The notes beneath the pieces were generated by a model, which did no database searches, was not told the origin of the DNA, and saw nothing but the letters and a program-made list of their open reading frames with translations. From NCBI GenBank assembly GCA_015055945.1, contig SVHH01000005.1, forward strand, positions 104,336 through 152,561: a stretch of DNA of 48,226 nt. Direction: 5' to 3'. The position numbers and the translations under genes were made by a program. Positions 35,340 through 42,957 of this stretch are shown here, piece after piece (position 1 is the stretch's first letter; each line of letters starts with the position of its first letter). Source of the DNA: Clostridiales bacterium (GTDB lineage Bacteria > Bacillota > Clostridia > Christensenellales > Borkfalkiaceae).

Positions 35340-35589
35340 GGAATTCCTCCATGATCGCGTCGTAAGTTTCATCAGATACCTGACACGAAAATGCGCGATT
35401 TAGCATTTTTCCTTTCTTTAATTTTTTAATGCACTCTACGTCGTTACAAACATACGCGCCGCGCCCGTTTGCCTTGCCCGTTAAATCAAGTTTAATTTCA
35501 TCGTTAAACTTAACTACGCGGATAAGTTCTTTCTTAGGCTTTTGAGTTCTGCAAGCGATGCAAGTGCGCATCGGTATCTTTTTTTCCAT
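35329..35589 (-). CDS. rnpM: RNase P modulator RnpM (YlxR)
   Basis: An 86-residue YlxR-family protein, which binds RNase P RNA and modulates its activity. MRTCIACRTQKPKKELIRVV near residues 7-26 and GRGAYVC are the family signatures. It lies 16 bp after nusA and overlaps the L7Ae gene. Its ribosome binding site is weak (GGCGGT), so translation may be coupled to nusA. Confidence 0.95.
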   Translation of the reverse strand: MEKKIPMRTCIACRTQKPKKELIRVVKFNDEIKLDLTGKANGRGAYVCNDVECIKKLKKGKMLNRAFSCQVSDETYDAIMEEFLGK

Positions 35590-35605
35590 TTTCTACCGCC
35601 AAAGA

Positions 35606-36694
35606 TTATTCTTCAACTACGTCTTCTTCGGTATTGATGTCCGCGGTAAGTTCTGCACCAACGGCACTTTCACTCTTAACGTCAATCTTCCAACCGGTAA
35701 GTCTTACAGCAAGTCTTGCATTTTGACCGCTTCTGCCGATTGCAAGTGAAAGTTTATCATCGGGAACGATTGCCATTGCGCTTTCATCACCAGTTTGAAC
35801 AACTTTTAATACGCGTGCGGGTGATAACGCTCTTGAAATGTATTCTAAGGGGTTTTCACTCCATTGAATAATATCAATCTTTTCACCGCCGAGTTCTGCA
35901 ACGATTGCGTTTACTCTTGCACCCTTGTTACCTACGCAAGCACCAACTGCGTCAACCATAGGATCTTCTGAAACGATTGCAATTTTGGTTCTTTGACCTG
36001 CATCACGCGCGATACCTTTAACCAAAACGATGCCTTGTTTGATTTCGGGAACTTCGTTTTCGAAAAGGCGTTTAACTAAACCAGTTGCCGTTCTTGAAAC
36101 AACGATTTGAGCCATCTTACCGCTGTTCTTTACGCGCTTAACGTAAACGTTAAGTCTTTGGTTTAATTCATACTTTTCACCAGGAACTTGGTCTTTAGGC
36201 ATAAGCACGCCTTCGATTTGGTTGCCGCCGAGTTCAACGAATACGTTGCCGTCTTCAATACGACGTACGGTGCAAGCCATAAGTTCGCCTTCTTTATCTT
36301 CAAATTCGCTAACGGTGTTGTCGCGTTCGATTTCACGAAGTTTTTGCATTAAAATTTGTTTTGCGGTTTGAGCAGCAATTCTACCGAAGTTCTTTGAGAT
36401 AATTTCGGTATTGATGGTGTCGCCCGCCTTATAACTCTTTTTAATGGTTTGCGCTTCTTCAACGCTAATTTCCTTTTCGGGATCGATAACTTCTTCTACT
36501 ACCGCTCTAGTGCTATAAATCTTGATAGATTTTTTTTCGGGGTTAAGTCTTACTTCAACGCCACCAGCAGTACCTGTGCTCTTTTTGTAAGCGATTACGA
36601 GAGCGTTTTCAAGCGCAGCAATAAATTCTGCTTGTGAAATGCCCTTTTCTCTTTCCAAATCTTCAAGCGCTAAAAAGAAATCTTGGTTAATCAT
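35606..36694 (-). CDS. nusA: Transcription termination/antitermination factor NusA
   Basis: A 362-residue NusA, which binds RNA polymerase and modulates pausing, termination and antitermination. N-terminal domain (to about 130), S1 domain (about 133-200, with GELMACTVRRIEDGNVFVELGG), then KH1 and KH2 (GACVGNKGARVNAI and SLAIGRSGQNARLA). Length matches Firmicutes NusA without the acidic repeats of E. coli. The start follows AAGGAGAAAAAT, 56 bp after rimP. Confidence 0.98.
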   Translation of the reverse strand: MINQDFFLALEDLEREKGISQAEFIAALENALVIAYKKSTGTAGGVEVRLNPEKKSIKIYSTRAVVEEVIDPEKEISVEEAQTIKKSYKAGDTINTEIISKNFGRIAAQTAKQILMQKLREIERDNTVSEFEDKEGELMACTVRRIEDGNVFVELGGNQIEGVLMPKDQVPGEKYELNQRLNVYVKRVKNSGKMAQIVVSRTATGLVKRLFENEVPEIKQGIVLVKGIARDAGQRTKIAIVSEDPMVDAVGACVGNKGARVNAIVAELGGEKIDIIQWSENPLEYISRALSPARVLKVVQTGDESAMAIVPDDKLSLAIGRSGQNARLAVRLTGWKIDVKSESAVGAELTADINTEEDVVEE

Positions 36695-36750
36695 TATTTT
36701 TCTCCTTGTAAACCTTGTTTACTATATAAAATATATTTTTTATCTATTTA

Positions 36751-37212
36751 TTAAAAATCGATGTATTCGTTTACCTTTACGCAGTTTTTAAGGTCAATGG
36801 TAAAGGTTGTTTTTTCATCAACTTTTAAGGTTATTACTTTACCGTTATACGAAGTCAATATGCCGTCGTAAAACTTCTTTCCACGAATAGAACTATTTAG
36901 TTTTACTTCAACCCTTTCGCCTATATGTGAATTAAAATCTTCATCAGTCTTAAAAGGTCTATCCGCTCCAAGGCTAGAAACGTTCAAAGTGTATGCTACA
37001 CCAAAAGTGGGGTCAAGCTCGTCAATAGGCTCGTCAATAGCGCGGTGAAAAAGTTCACAAGTATCAAGGTCAACACCGCCCGCTTTATCGATATAAATGG
37101 TAAGCGCGGGGTTTTTGCCTTGCTTAAACTCAACTTCCGCAACCCTTATACCTAAAGGTTCAGCAATTTTTTGACAAAATTCTTGAATTTCTAAGTTAGA
37201 TTTAACTTTCAT
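36751..37212 (-). CDS. rimP: Ribosome maturation factor RimP
   Basis: A 153-residue RimP, needed for 30S assembly. The central VDLDTCELFHRAIDEPIDE and LNVSSLGADRPFKTDEDF segments are diagnostic. The start follows AAGGAGAAAAA. It is the first gene of the rimP–nusA–rnpM–L7Ae–infB–rbfA–nrnA–truB–ribF–nfo-like block. A structured leader with a terminator-like hairpin lies directly upstream. Confidence 0.96.
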   Translation of the reverse strand: MKVKSNLEIQEFCQKIAEPLGIRVAEVEFKQGKNPALTIYIDKAGGVDLDTCELFHRAIDEPIDELDPTFGVAYTLNVSSLGADRPFKTDEDFNSHIGERVEVKLNSSIRGKKFYDGILTSYNGKVITLKVDEKTTFTIDLKNCVKVNEYIDF

Positions 37213-37440
37213 TTTTTCTCCTTATTTATTAGGCTGCTAAAAAAGCCAAAGGCTTTGTAACTGAGAGTGATTGATTTAGCAAAAACTCGTTTTTGCGATT
37301 GACGAGAAAAATACAAGAAAGACGAGTGTTTTATGAGAGCGCATACCCTCTGCGGTCTGTAATCGAATAAAACGCGAAGTATTTCACAGTAGTTTTCCGT
37401 CAAAAATCAATTAAATGAAGTGAAAAAGCCTATTATAAAA
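37213..37440 (-). promoter_or_regulatory. Structured leader upstream of rimP–nusA–infB
   Basis: This gap of over 200 bp has no gene. A possible promoter is TTGTCC (37454-37459) and TATAAT (37432-37437), 16 bp apart on the minus strand. Downstream are paired arms centred near 37350 (TGACGAGAAAA with TTTTCCGTCA; GTTTTAT with ATAAAAC), a perfect local hairpin GCAAAAAC-TC-GTTTTTGC (37279-37296) and a terminator-like stem AAAGCC/GGCTTT with a U-run (37239-37256) about 30 bases before the rimP ATG. It could be a transcribed attenuator or an inserted palindromic element. Confidence 0.5.
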
Positions 37441-37444
37441 AAGA

Positions 37445-37472
37445 TATGAGAACGGACAAGTCCGTTCTCATA
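37445..37472 (-). terminator. Intrinsic terminator after the PolC-like gene
   Basis: A perfect 12-bp stem (TATGAGAACGGA at 37445-37456, TCCGTTCTCATA at 37461-37472, loop CAAG) is followed on the minus strand by TCTTTTTTAT. It separates the ispG–PolC-like transcript from the rimP operon. Confidence 0.9.
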
Positions 37473-37532
37473 GCAAGTAATCATCTATAAGCATACTTAT
37501 TTTAACATACTTTTATTACAAAAGCAAGCATT

Positions 37533-39059
37533 TTACACTTTATTTTTAATTTTAAGAAGTTCGGTGAGCACTTCAACGGTGCAATATGCGTCGGCAAGCG
37601 CTCTATGATGGTGAAAAACTATTCCAAAATAGTCAGCAATAGTGTTAAGTTTATGATTCTTTAATTGCGGCATGTATTTACGCGCCAAAGCCATCGTGTC
37701 AATTACTTCGTTTTTAACTTCATAATCTTCAGCACCAGCAAAATACTTGATAAACTTAACGTCAAACTCAGCGTTATGTGCAACCAAGATAGCACCTTCA
37801 ATGAACTTCATAAAGTCAGGAATAACCGTGCTGATTTTAGGCGCGTCTTTTACCATTTCTTCTGATATACCCGTGAGTTTTTCATTTTCTTCATCAATTC
37901 TATAATCGGGTTTAACAAGCGTGGTAAATTGCTCGGTCGGCTTCCCGTTTACAAGTTTAACCGCGCCTATTTCAGTTATACCACTACGAGTTAATTCTAA
38001 CCCAGTAGTTTCTATATCGAACACCACGTAAACTTTATCGGTTAACTCGCTGGGCAATACTTCTTCCGCATCAAACACCGTTTTAACTTTAATGGTTTTT
38101 GCGGGTTCGGGGAAAATGGTCTTATAGTTTTTGGGTGCGGACTTTTTATACTTATCCTTTTTAACAAAGTCCGCTGGAAAAGTGCAGCGGTTAATTTTTT
38201 CAAAAGTAAAAGAGCGTCTACCGTTATAATCGCCTATCTTTCCGCGCGCAATAATAGTATCCCCTACCACTAATTCTTTTATCTTGTGGTAAGTGTTCTT
38301 TTTAGAAAAATACACGCCGCTAGTAGTGCCAGTTGTATCGTCAAGATGAATAATTAAGAAAGGCTTGCCGTTTTTAGTTTCGCGTTCACTTATCTCAGTA
38401 ATTTTACCGCAAACGGTAATGTCGCCAGCGGTAGCATCTTCAATATAGAGCGCAAGGTCGCCCATATTATAGTCGTCTATAACGATTACGTCTTTAACCC
38501 TTATCGTTCTATGTTCTATCTTTTGAAGTTCACTCTCATAAACTTCATCACTAAGTAAACTTATGCTTTCTTCTGCTTCTTTTATCTCAGTGCTGCCCGC
38601 AAAATCTGAACAAAAACACTTTGCTAAATGCTCGTTAAGTTTTGTCAAAGCGCCGTTTTTAGTAACGTATTCCGCACCGTCTTTAGTAAGTCTTAAAACA
38701 TACTTTACAACGTTACCGATAACACTGCAAATTATGTCAGTTGGCTTTAAAAAAATGGATACGGATGGGTATTTTTCTGCCAAATAGCGGTAAATTTCCG
38801 TGCTGATAAGTTGGTCGTTACTAACGATTTTCTTAACGGTAATTTCCACTTGGGTAAAGGCTGAATTAGTGATTTTTTCCGCTTCGCCTAAAATGCGTTT
38901 TTGGAGATCTTCATCTATAGCAACGTCGCATATGAAATTGTAACGGATCTTGCTTTTTTCACGCTCGATTTCGATAGAGTTGATTCTTATATTTTTCAAC
39001 TTAACGTCAAGCGCGCGAATATCAGCAATAAATTCCGAGTGGCTTTTTACTGTAAACAT
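37533..39059 (-). CDS. PolC-like protein reduced to N-domain, OB fold and 3'-5' exonuclease
   Basis: A 508-residue protein matching only the front part of Gram-positive replicative polymerase PolC (usually ~1400 residues). Residues 1-200 resemble the PolC N-domain and 210-292 the OB fold (DITVCGKITEISERETKNGK). After a linker (~293-342), a DnaQ-type exonuclease spans ~343-505. The exonuclease residues are intact: Asp348 and Glu350 (FDIETTG), Asp433 (HNAEFD), His485 and Asp490 (HRALAD). PHP and polymerase (palm, fingers) domains are absent. The frame ends cleanly and a strong terminator follows; no polymerase remnants lie in the next 320 bp. It sits in the conserved polC slot beside ispG and rimP, overlapping ispG by 13 bp. 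It may serve as a stand-alone proofreading or repair exonuclease. Confidence 0.85.
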   Translation of the reverse strand: MFTVKSHSEFIADIRALDVKLKNIRINSIEIEREKSKIRYNFICDVAIDEDLQKRILGEAEKITNSAFTQVEITVKKIVSNDQLISTEIYRYLAEKYPSVSIFLKPTDIICSVIGNVVKYVLRLTKDGAEYVTKNGALTKLNEHLAKCFCSDFAGSTEIKEAEESISLLSDEVYESELQKIEHRTIRVKDVIVIDDYNMGDLALYIEDATAGDITVCGKITEISERETKNGKPFLIIHLDDTTGTTSGVYFSKKNTYHKIKELVVGDTIIARGKIGDYNGRRSFTFEKINRCTFPADFVKKDKYKKSAPKNYKTIFPEPAKTIKVKTVFDAEEVLPSELTDKVYVVFDIETTGLELTRSGITEIGAVKLVNGKPTEQFTTLVKPDYRIDEENEKLTGISEEMVKDAPKISTVIPDFMKFIEGAILVAHNAEFDVKFIKYFAGAEDYEVKNEVIDTMALARKYMPQLKNHKLNTIADYFGIVFHHHRALADAYCTVEVLTELLKIKNKV

Positions 39060-40087
39060 CTATCAATTTCTCCGAAAAACACCTTTTCTACTTGGTCTTT
39101 CTTTACCTTTTTAACAATTTTACCTTTAACAAAAATTACACATTCATCCTTGCCGCCAGCGATACCAAGGTCAGCATCCGCCGCTTCGCCAGGACCGTTT
39201 ACAACGCAGCCCATAACGGCAATTTTTAAGGGTTTTTTGATGTTTTGAGTGTAATCTTCAACCTTTTTTGCAAAGTTCATACAGTCCCACTCACATCTTC
39301 CACAAGTGGGGCAAGCAATAATTTTAACTTTATCGTCAATTAGGTTTACCGCCGATAAAATTTCACGTGCGGCAATCACTTCACGTGCGGTGTCAGCCGA
39401 TAAACTTACCCTTAAAGTGTCGCCTATGCCCTTTAACAACAGCGCGCCGATACCGATAGAATTTTTAACAACGCCGCTATATTCCGTACCCGCTTCGGTT
39501 ACGCCCAAATGCAATGGGTAGTCGGTCTTTTTTGCAATATATTCGTACGCTTTTACCATTAAAGAAACGTCGCTTGCCTTTACTGAAATAACGATGTTAT
39601 CAACGCCGTGTTTTTCTAAAATCGCAACGTTTTTAAGCGCACTTTCACCTAGAGAAATTTCATTTTTACCATATTTTCTTAAAAATTCTTTTTCAATACT
39701 ACCAGTGTTTGAACCAACTCTGACGGGGATTTTATTTGCTTTTAGCGCATCGGCAACAGCCTTAACGTTTTGCTCTCCACCGATATTACCAGGGTTAATA
39801 CGTATTTTATCCGCACCGCCGTCAATAGACGCAAGCGCTAATTTATAATCAAAATGGATATCCGCAACGAGTGGAACGCCCGCGCCCTTTTTAACAATGC
39901 CAAACGCTTTAGCATCCAACTCATCGGTTACGGAAAAGCGCATAATATCAAGCCCCAAAGATTTTAATCTTTGACACTCGTCAATTGCGCGCGCGGTGTC
40001 GCTAATCTTAAAGGTAGCCATTGACTGAACGGCAACCCTTTCCCCACCGCCTATAATAACGTTTCCTATACTAACTTTTTTACTCAT
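39047..40087 (-). CDS. ispG: 4-hydroxy-3-methylbut-2-en-1-yl diphosphate synthase IspG
   Basis: A 346-residue IspG (GcpE), the 4Fe-4S enzyme that makes HMBPP in the MEP isoprenoid route. The N-terminal VAVQSMATFKISD, the IRINPGNIGG segment near 95-104, the cysteine motif CPTCGRCEWDC and GCVVNGPGEA are diagnostic. Length is normal. It has no ribosome binding site; its promoter predicts a transcript starting at the ATG. It is the first gene of a two-gene transcript with the PolC-like gene. The usual Firmicutes neighbours dxr, rseP and proS are missing upstream. Confidence 0.97.
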   Translation of the reverse strand: MSKKVSIGNVIIGGGERVAVQSMATFKISDTARAIDECQRLKSLGLDIMRFSVTDELDAKAFGIVKKGAGVPLVADIHFDYKLALASIDGGADKIRINPGNIGGEQNVKAVADALKANKIPVRVGSNTGSIEKEFLRKYGKNEISLGESALKNVAILEKHGVDNIVISVKASDVSLMVKAYEYIAKKTDYPLHLGVTEAGTEYSGVVKNSIGIGALLLKGIGDTLRVSLSADTAREVIAAREILSAVNLIDDKVKIIACPTCGRCEWDCMNFAKKVEDYTQNIKKPLKIAVMGCVVNGPGEAADADLGIAGGKDECVIFVKGKIVKKVKKDQVEKVFFGEIDRCLQ

Positions 40088-40094
40088 ACTAGTT

Positions 40095-40123
40095 ATTTTA
40101 ACATAAATATATAAAAATGTAAA
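40095..40123 (-). promoter_or_regulatory. Promoter of ispG (predicted leaderless)
   Basis: TTTACA (40118-40123) and an extended -10 TGT-TAAAAT (hexamer 40095-40100) lie exactly 17 bp apart on the minus strand. Only seven bases separate the -10 from the ATG at 40087, so transcription should start at the A of the ATG. No Shine-Dalgarno site is present. Confidence 0.7.
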
Positions 40124-40135
40124 GTGCTAATATAA

Positions 40136-40168
40136 AAAACCCCTTTTGCTTTTTGCAAAAGGGGTTTT
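40136..40168 (-). terminator. Intrinsic terminator of the sugar operon
   Basis: A 14-bp stem (AAAACCCCTTTTGC with GCAAAAGGGGTTTT, five-base loop) just downstream of the fucose-isomerase-like gene, with U-rich flank on the minus strand. Confidence 0.9.
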
Positions 40169-40184
40169 AAGTTTTACTAAACTA

Positions 40185-41528
40185 TTAGATAATTTCAATA
40201 CCTGCGATATTGCAGAAGTCTTTGATAAGTTTAGAGTTATCACCGTAAGAGATGATGTAGTGTTGACACATAACCTTATCAGCGAAGTCTTCGGTGTCTT
40301 TTAAGAGAACCTTAAGCGCAGGAAGTTGCGGAGCGGGTTGAGCCCAGCCTGCTTCTTCCCATTTTTGCGGAGTAGTACCTTCACCAACAACCATATGCAT
40401 AACGTACTTGCCTTCTTCTACTGCCAAACGGCACATAGTGAGAACTCCGGTTTTAACCTTTGACACGTTGAGAACACCTTGTGATAAAAGACCGAACGCT
40501 TCGGGGCTAACGGTAACTTGTCCATCAACGATTTCAGCGGGAACGTAGTCAGGAACACCCGCGAGAACGCCTTCTTCAAAGAATTCATAGAATTCTAAGT
40601 AAGCAGCGATTTGACCCGTAAGTGATTTGATGAGCGCTTGGGTAACGTTACCTAAGCAGTCGTTTTCAGGGATAGTGCAAAGACCTTCTCTATCAGCAAG
40701 GAGCATGAAAATCATTGCGGGCGGGAAGCCGAGCAATTTCTTCATACCGTCAACGTCTTTAAGCGAGATTGCCGCGTACTTTCTTTCATCAATGATTTCC
40801 TTTAATGCAAGATAGTAAGCAACACCGCGGCGAACGATACTCATATCGGGTTCTTTCTTGAAATTCCATTCTTTTAAAGTGGTGTTGATAACGCCGTCGA
40901 TTGCTTCTTCAGTAACCTTTTCAGCGCGTTGAACAACTTCAAGCATTTCAAAGCATTCAATTTCAGGACCAACAACTCTCTTTAATGACGGGCCGTCAAA
41001 CAAAGTGCCGTAAAGATGCATATCTCTAAAGCCCATTTGACCGATTTTAGCAGAACGGAGTTCTTTAAATGCTGATGCTGCCTTGCAGAAAGATAATACT
41101 TCAGTAACTCTTGAAGGTTTACCGATAATGTCGTAAACGTACTTAAACTTATAGCCTAAGTCTTTCATAGTTTTGCGGAGAGCGGTAGTACCTGCTTGGT
41201 CAGCGGTGGTGATAATTCTGCCATCTTCAATCCAACCGCAAAGTCCCCAAAGAACCATAGGAATATGACGGAATTTTTCAGCAACTTTGATTACTGCGTG
41301 GGTAGGAATCCAACCTGCTACGCAAAGAACTAAACAGTCAAAATCTTTACCAGTAAAGTAGTCAATTGCTTTGTTTACGTCTTTTTCTTCATAATCGTCG
41401 GTGATAGGATAGCAAGAATAAACTTCCGCACCTGATGCTTTTACGTCTGCGAGAGCAGCCGCACACTTTCTTTCAATGATTTCGATAGGCGTATTAACTT
41501 CGCCAAATCCAGCAAATGCAATTTTCAT
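40185..41528 (-). CDS. L-fucose/L-arabinose isomerase family protein
   Basis: A 447-residue protein of the FucI/AraA superfamily, which converts aldoses to ketoses with Mn. Visible marks are the N-terminal alpha/beta domain (MKIAFAGFGEVNTP), CLVLCVAGWIPTHAVI near 65-80, VLWGLCGWIEDG near 92-103 and QMGFRDMHLYG near 163-173. It is shorter than FucI of E. coli (591 aa) and resembles the compact fucose-isomerase-like group. It shares one base (TAATG) with the kinase gene upstream, so translation is coupled. The pair isomerase + FGGY kinase implies a pentose or deoxyhexose route; the exact sugar is unknown. Confidence 0.85.
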   Translation of the reverse strand: MKIAFAGFGEVNTPIEIIERKCAAALADVKASGAEVYSCYPITDDYEEKDVNKAIDYFTGKDFDCLVLCVAGWIPTHAVIKVAEKFRHIPMVLWGLCGWIEDGRIITTADQAGTTALRKTMKDLGYKFKYVYDIIGKPSRVTEVLSFCKAASAFKELRSAKIGQMGFRDMHLYGTLFDGPSLKRVVGPEIECFEMLEVVQRAEKVTEEAIDGVINTTLKEWNFKKEPDMSIVRRGVAYYLALKEIIDERKYAAISLKDVDGMKKLLGFPPAMIFMLLADREGLCTIPENDCLGNVTQALIKSLTGQIAAYLEFYEFFEEGVLAGVPDYVPAEIVDGQVTVSPEAFGLLSQGVLNVSKVKTGVLTMCRLAVEEGKYVMHMVVGEGTTPQKWEEAGWAQPAPQLPALKVLLKDTEDFADKVMCQHYIISYGDNSKLIKDFCNIAGIEII

Positions 41529-42943
41529 TATTTAAAAATCTCCATTAATTTTTTTTCTTTTACTTTATAATCCGCATAGATATCTTCGTATGCAGGGTTA
41601 TCCACTTTATAAGACTTTTCTAAGGCTACGATTTTATCAGTAGCGGCAATTTCATTTTCGAAAACGCCTATGCCTACGCCAGCAAAGATTGCAGAGCCCA
41701 AGCAAGCAGTTTCGTTTTGTTTTAAGGTAACGATTTCTTTACCCAAAACACCGCTCTTGATTTCACACCAAAGTTTACTGTTTGCGCCACCGCCCATTGA
41801 ACGGATTTGTTCAACCGAAACGCCCATGAATTCCACGTATTCTTTAATCATGTACGCAACTGATTCCATGATTGCGCGAACGAAGTGTCCCCTTTCGTGC
41901 TTTAATTCCACGCCGAAGAACACGCCTTTTGCGTTAGGTTGATTTTCGGGCATAACCGTTCCGCAAAGGTGAGGAAGCGCGATTAAACCTTCACATCCAG
42001 CGGGAACTTTTTCAGCAATTTCGTTTAGTTCTTTATATCCTAAACCTTCGCAAAGGTTACGCTTAAACCATTCTAAAACTGCGCCAGCCGTGGGTGCCCA
42101 CATCAAAAGGCAATATACGCCGCGTCTTACGTAGTAGATTGAAACTTTCAAACCTTCGTAATACGGGGGGAATTCTTCAGTCAAAGCACAAACTGCCAAA
42201 GCCGTACCCGTAGTTTCACTCATAACGCCCGTCTTAACAACGCCTGCACCAGTTGCACCGGCAATTTGGTCAAGTGCGCTGGTTACAACGGTAATTCCGT
42301 TATATTCGCCAACGACTTCACCACTTTCTTTAAGTTCGGGAAGTTGATCTTTAGTGATGCCTAAATAGTCGAGCATTTCGGGGATATATTCTCCCGTTCT
42401 AATATCCATCAAAAGTGATGAAGAATAGAGTGAACGAGATGCCGCAAACTTACCGGTTAAACGATATATAATATAGTCTTCTAAAAGCAAGAATTTTGCT
42501 GCTTTACTAAAGAGTTCGGGCTTATTATCTTTAAGCCATTCAATCTTAGGTGCGGGATATCCTGCGGGGATTTCCGCTTGTCCAGTAAGATTATAAATCT
42601 TTTCTAAACCGAACTTTTCTTCCATGCGCTTTGCTTGAACTTCCGCTCTATTGTCAAGCCAAATGATAGCGTTCATCAAAGGATTTCCGTCCTTATCCAA
42701 AACTATCATGGTTTCGCCTTGAGTGTCGAGTGCAAGCGCGTCAACCTTGAATTTATCTGTAATTTTTTTAACCGTGTTAGAGAATACGTTAAAGAATTCT
42801 TCTGCGGGGAATTCAATAAATTCGCCTTCGGTTATTAGTTTATATTGCGCGGACTCCGACGCTAAAATATTGCCTTTTTCATCGAAAAGACACGCTTTAA
42901 GCGCAGTGGTTCCAAAGTCTACGCCGAGTAAATTTTTACCCAT
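41528..42943 (-). CDS. FGGY-family carbohydrate kinase
   Basis: A 471-residue sugar kinase of the xylulokinase/fuculokinase/ribulokinase type. GVDFGTTALKACLFD near 6-20 is the first ATP motif, IIWLDNRAE near 90-98 the substrate loop, TTGTALAV near 245-252 and GGGANSKLWCEIKSG near 382-396 the second ATP motif. It probably phosphorylates the ketose made by the downstream isomerase; the neighbours do not settle the sugar. The start at 42943 follows GGAGAAAAT, 14 bp after the ceramidase-like gene. Confidence 0.92.
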   Translation of the reverse strand: MGKNLLGVDFGTTALKACLFDEKGNILASESAQYKLITEGEFIEFPAEEFFNVFSNTVKKITDKFKVDALALDTQGETMIVLDKDGNPLMNAIIWLDNRAEVQAKRMEEKFGLEKIYNLTGQAEIPAGYPAPKIEWLKDNKPELFSKAAKFLLLEDYIIYRLTGKFAASRSLYSSSLLMDIRTGEYIPEMLDYLGITKDQLPELKESGEVVGEYNGITVVTSALDQIAGATGAGVVKTGVMSETTGTALAVCALTEEFPPYYEGLKVSIYYVRRGVYCLLMWAPTAGAVLEWFKRNLCEGLGYKELNEIAEKVPAGCEGLIALPHLCGTVMPENQPNAKGVFFGVELKHERGHFVRAIMESVAYMIKEYVEFMGVSVEQIRSMGGGANSKLWCEIKSGVLGKEIVTLKQNETACLGSAIFAGVGIGVFENEIAATDKIVALEKSYKVDNPAYEDIYADYKVKEKKLMEIFK

Positions 42944-42957
42944 TATTTTCTCCTAAA

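Noticed and set aside
37209-37403. A 64-codon minus-strand frame just before rimP.
   Set aside because: It covers the palindromic leader element and has no recognisable protein features; the DNA is better explained as structure.
37213-37440. CRISPR array or tRNA in the rimP leader.
   Set aside because: The repeats are inverted, not direct and regularly spaced, and no cloverleaf pattern fits.
37533-39059. PolC gene broken by a frameshift.
   Set aside because: No PHP or polymerase fragments occur in any frame of the adjacent 320 bp, and a strong terminator follows the stop.
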